From Paracoccidioides lutzii Pb01 (lineage: Eukaryota > Ascomycota > Eurotiomycetes > Onygenales > Ajellomycetaceae), in assembly GCF_000150705.2 (NCBI RefSeq), contig NW_015440957.1, positions 836,621-900,620 on the forward strand: a DNA stretch of 64,000 nucleotides, given 5' to 3'. This document shows positions 60,501-64,000 of the stretch, piece by piece. The notes under the pieces are model-generated. The model was not told the origin of the DNA, ran no database searches, and saw only the letters and a program-made list of their open reading frames with translations. Within the stretch, counting starts at the first letter, position 1, and every line of letters begins with the position of its first letter. Position numbers and translations under genes: made by a program.

Positions 60501-61106
60501 ATGTCTGTCCTCGCACATCAGCCATTTTTTGGCATCCGACTACGCGCGCTGTATCCCGTGCCCCATGCACCCGGGCTATTGGTGAAACACACCAAGGAGA
60601 GCGTCAGTCGACTGAGAAATGACTAATCCATACATCCCAAGGGACCAGCAGCCTGTTGATTGGCCTGGTTTTCCTTCTCAGCGGAGATTGCTTGTGAGGA
60701 ACACGCGTCATACTGTCTCTGGGGATTTGTCCTGGATGGGACTAGAGCTGTGGATCACTGATGTAATTAATGGAGACTAGCGGCGCTGGACTAGGTTGGA
60801 AGGGTATTAGGGAGATGATTTGCTGAGCTGCGGTTGGTTGGTACCTGAAATTGCCTGGGTGGGTGCTTTGAGATAAGATTGGCGTAAGATTGGCGGAAGT
60901 TGGCTCTAAGGAGGAGTTAACTAGTTAACCTGCTTGCTTAGACTCAGGGAGGAGTGCGGTATGACCGTACGGGTGTGACCAAGCGGGGACAGGATGTCCA
61001 GGAACTGGCTCATCTGGGCCAATGAATCTAAAATTACAACTGCATGATGTGTGTATCGTCTTTACACACTCCCTTACTTTCCTTGCTGTGATCTAGTCCT
61101 GTGTCT

Positions 61107-61220
61107 CCCTTTTTCTCACCTTCTCCTCTCTCCTCTCTCCTCTCTCCTCTCTCCTCCTCTCTCCTCATCCTCCTCTCTTCTCCTCTCTTCTCCTCTCCTC
61201 CTCTCCTTTATCCTCCTCTT
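61107..61220. repeat. CTCTC polypyrimidine tract
   Basis: Repeated CTCTC/CCTCT units on the + strand, 600-700 bp upstream of the ATG at 61817. CT-rich tracts often sit just before transcription starts in filamentous fungi, so this may mark the promoter of that gene. Confidence 0.75.
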
Positions 61221-61610
61221 CTATCCAACCATCTGTCATTCCTTCATTCTAGCCGGTATCAGCTTCATTCTTTCAGCTGATCACCTTGCTGTTCATTCCT
61301 TCTGGTCGCCAAAACATCTACTGTCGTACCTTTTTCCACCAACGTTCCAAGCAGAAACAAGCCAGCGCTTGGCAGCCTTACGCTCCCTCTTGTTGAACGA
61401 CCACTTCTGATTATCGCATATCACGCACTCTCTATCCTTAAAGTTATCGATATCGCCAATTCCTCGGTTCGTATAGTACACACTACTCTACCCTCCTCCA
61501 TATTTTATTATACCCATGCCCGTGCCTACACAGATTATATCATCCGTGCGCCGTTCATTCCTTGCGATATGGTGTTGACTTTTGTAGAAGGAACCATTCT
61601 CGACCCTCAT

Positions 61611-61636
61611 GACCACCACCGCCGCCGCCGCCGCCG
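61611..61636. repeat. ACC/GCC trinucleotide run
   Basis: Three ACC-type units and about seven GCC units lie about 180 bp before the ATG at 61817, probably within its 5' leader. Confidence 0.8.
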
Positions 61637-61816
61637 TCATCGCTGCTGTTTAATCCATTAACTCAAGCTGCCCTCCTACCCTATACCTCTTACCGCTCAG
61701 ACGGTCCCCTTACGAAAGCATCTTGACACATCTCAACGCATCTCAACGCATCCTCAACCATTCGCCCCACCCCTACATCCCCCCGTTATATCGTCTATAA
61801 CGACCCGCCTGCTCAA

Positions 61817-62392
61817 ATGGACTCTCTACGCACCATCCTCCGCCGCGACAACACCGGCAACGACGACAATGACAACGACGGCCTCTCCCAAACAACCATA
61901 GAACTCCTCATCTCCCTCCTAGTTCTTATCCTCATCTCCCTGACCCTCATCGGTGCCTACCTCGTCATCCGCCGCAGAAAGCAACGCCAATCTCTCAGAA
62001 ACTCAGAACTCCCCATGTACCACGACCAGCGCTCCCGAAACACGCGCCGCCTAACCATCACCGCGTCCTCCATCTTTGATGAAAAGCGCAGCCGCAATGC
62101 TAGTGGCGGTTGTTATTCCAGTAGCGCCAGCCCACCCCCAAGTCCCGTGCCGGAAATCCGCATCACGTTCCCTGAAGAGGAGGATGCGTCGACGGGAAAG
62201 AGGCAGTCTGGCCGCGTTGTTGTTGTGAGGATTAGTGAGAAGGGGAGTGTGGGGTTGGAGCCGTATGATGAGGAGTTGCCACCGTATCAGTCGCGGGCTG
62301 GTGAAGGAGAGGGTTTTCAGTCTTTGGATTTGGAGAGGCTGGGGGGTTTGAAGGAGAAGGATAGGGTTAGGGATGAGAAGAGGTGGTCATAG
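61817..62392 (+). CDS. Conserved fungal single-pass membrane protein of unknown function
   Basis: A single exon of 191 codons. A polar N terminus (MDSLRTILRRDNTGND) is followed by one strong membrane segment at about residues 30-51 (ELLISLLVLILISLTLIGAY), then a basic stop-transfer cluster (RRRKQRQ). The cytoplasmic tail has short conserved patches: RRLTITASSIFDEKR, GKRQSGRVVVVRIS, GSVGLEPYDEELPPYQS and FQSLDLERLGG. PPxY-like ELPPYQ could bind WW domains of a Rsp5-type ubiquitin ligase, which is inference. I recall similar proteins in other Eurotiomycetes but no assigned role. The start is the first ATG after a long pyrimidine-rich leader. Confidence 0.8.
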   Translation: MDSLRTILRRDNTGNDDNDNDGLSQTTIELLISLLVLILISLTLIGAYLVIRRRKQRQSLRNSELPMYHDQRSRNTRRLTITASSIFDEKRSRNASGGCYSSSASPPPSPVPEIRITFPEEEDASTGKRQSGRVVVVRISEKGSVGLEPYDEELPPYQSRAGEGEGFQSLDLERLGGLKEKDRVRDEKRWS

Positions 62393-64000
62393 AAGAAGCT
62401 GGGAGACTGGGAAGAGAGATGGGAGAGTTCGAAGGGGGAGTGAAGCACGTGGAGCAGTTCTTTTCTTTTTTCGTATTAGTACCTCACACCCGCACCCGCA
62501 ACCCATTTCCGTTATTCCTTTTCTCTTTCTTCTTTCTTTTTTGGCAAACGTGATCCATCACCATTACGATTCTTTCCCATTTGAAAGTTGAATACTGTTT
62601 AATATTTATTCCTGCCTCGTTCCGCGGTCGACTCCGTACAACGTCGACAACAACAATTGCAACGACCTAACTCCATAACTACCTATAACTTTCCTCGCTC
62701 TTTAAAGCAGACAACATCAATACAATCCATGGACACAGATTCAAACACCCAGCGAGAGCAAAACAATTTTTCTGGAGGTTTGTAGTTGTGCTATTTTGGT
62801 TTGGCATACCTCTTTTCGCTCCCACTTTACCTTATTATTCCTTCCATGGTTCACTCTATTTGACAACCCATTTTTCGTCAACCTGGAAGACCCAAAATGC
62901 AAAACAAACTTCCAAAGAGCACCCCTGAAACGTACCTAGGGGATACTTTTTGGTAGTAAAAGGATGACGACGTGGATTTCCTATTTCATATTTCCCTTTT
63001 TCATTACTCCTTTTCGCGTATATTTCCTTGTTATTCTATTTTTGCCCTTCCTACTTGATTTATCTGATTCTCCTGTGGTAATCAAATGATGGATTCACTT
63101 TAATCACTTTTATCCAATCGAGTAGTTAAACTGAATTGACTGCTGTGATATTCTCTTCATTGCTTATACCCACTCTTCATTTTTCTCACTTATATTTACG
63201 CGTGTCAACTTCTCACCTTTTCAATTTTTCAATTTTATTTTACTTTTTTTTTTTTTTTTTAGCGTAGTAAGCTGTGCATCTGAAGATGTAGAGCAATACA
63301 TCTATTCTCGATCTTAAACCGTAAAACTACACATTGTATAGTTGATCAGTAGCTGAATTCCAAAATGGAAAACTCTTTGCTTCCTTCATCGTTTCTTCTT
63401 CTAATGAAAAACACCCCTCAAAAATCATGTAGCATATGTATGTATATATATTCTTATCCGCAGCCCCTAAATTATATTTCACGTGACTATATGTCCAATA
63501 GTTTCTCCGCGTAATCTCCGTGCGAACCGGAAGAGGCCGAAGCTCAATTCCCCGTTCACAACAGCACTGCAAATATCAATTTGCCTGTACCTCTAGCAAA
63601 TGTATTACAACTTTTAATATATACCATACACCCCTCCCCTCTCCACTCTTCAAAAAAAAAAAAAAAAAAAAAAAAAACCTATCACGGGCGACAATCCATG
63701 AGTTACCTGCCCGTCTACAATCATCTAGTTCCTACGGACCAAAACCCGACCTGGGCACGCAACGAAGCTGTGGCACGGAACTTGGGGGGGGGGGGGAAAT
63801 TTCATGGATGGTCATTGATTAATTTGATTTATTAGAGGATGATAAAAAATTAAAAAGGTCACCCCGTCATGGGTATGAGAATATATGGTACGGCCGACTG
63901 CTCCACTGTTGCGTCCGTGAAGGAAAGAGAGATTTATATATATATCCCCCGCCCCCCCTTTTTTTCCCCTTTCGCGGGATAAGGATAAGGAAACTTTCGT
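62393..64000. other. 3' flank and right-edge intergenic region
   Basis: No credible gene. T-rich tracts (63240-63260), an A25 tract (about 63653-63677), a G13 run (63784-63796) and AT-rich DNA. An ATG at 62730 starts 16 codons (MDTDSNTQREQNNFSG) before a GTTTGT donor-like site. It could be a first exon of a gene to the right, but no second exon is evident. Confidence 0.45.

Larger units (their letters stand above)
57571..61816. other. Gene-poor region, right part
   Basis: About 4.2 kb without supported genes. A 138-codon + open frame (57657-58073) has a hydrophobic stretch and a lysine/arginine-rich end, but its composition looks random. The last 700 bases are a pyrimidine-rich leader or promoter for the gene at 61817, with CTCTC repeats (61107-61220) and a GCC run (61611-61636). 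Confidence 0.45.

Noticed and set aside
62730..62779. Possible first exon MDTDSNTQREQNNFSG
   Set aside because: A donor-like site follows, but the only nearby acceptor (about 63261) leads directly to a stop, so no gene can be built.
1..64000. CRISPR arrays, bacterial operons, secondary-metabolite cluster
   Set aside because: No spaced direct repeats of CRISPR type, no polycistronic layout, and no PKS, NRPS or terpene synthase signature; the genes are eukaryotic, intron-bearing and housekeeping.

Overview
The window looks like nuclear DNA of a filamentous ascomycete, most likely a Eurotiomycete and perhaps Onygenales. The order-level guess rests on overall protein resemblance and is inference. 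Genes are separate units on both strands. They are split by short GT..AG introns (54-131 bp in nearly all cases), and reading frames can be followed across every junction. I found no tRNA, rRNA, CRISPR array or bacterial-style operon.

Layout: 1-208, end of an unrecognised gene. 1053-2864 (-), a short-chain dehydrogenase-fold protein that seems to lack its catalytic Ser and Lys. 3276-5404 (+), a CLPTM1-family membrane protein. 5500-6335, a decayed pogo/Fot1-like transposon tail. 7040-9366 (+), the inner-kinetochore protein Mis6/CENP-I. 9446-10342 (-), a YebC/TACO1 mitochondrial translation activator, divergent from 10647-17174 (+), the 2082-residue HEAT-repeat protein Laa1/HEATR5. 17934-19385 (-), an Fmp32/CCDC90 mitochondrial coiled-coil protein. 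19702-22217 (-), COG1. 23698-25166 (+), CDC123. 25899-26784 (-), a peroxisomal enoyl-CoA isomerase/hydratase. 28033-28469 (+), PET100. 28840-29378 (-), the small activating subunit of serine palmitoyltransferase. 30005-31196 (+), a GGQ mitochondrial release-factor-like protein. 31785-33060 (-), a broken cystathionine gamma-synthase. 33479-33690 (+), a 35-codon cysteine-rich microgene. 34293-37649 (-), CSE1. 38887-43647 (+), intronless tuberin/TSC2. 46678-49883 (-), a Puf3-type Pumilio protein. 61817-62392 (+), a conserved single-pass membrane protein.

The genes are housekeeping functions and are not one pathway. Several have a mitochondrial theme (TACO1-like, Fmp32-like, PET100, release factor, and Puf3, which in yeast controls mitochondrial mRNAs). 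Others serve trafficking (LAA1, COG1), TORC1 control (TSC2), nuclear export (CSE1) and sphingolipid synthesis.

The interval 49884-61816 is about 12 kb with almost no credible coding sequence. It is rich in microsatellites, including about 66 copies of a CATA unit, and holds one possible small gene at 57121-57570. I see no obvious new defence or biosynthetic system. The most interesting unexplained items are the double-CxxC microgene at 33479, the catalytically degenerate SDR, the fossil transposon end with its perfect 12-bp inverted repeat, and the broken trans-sulfuration gene.
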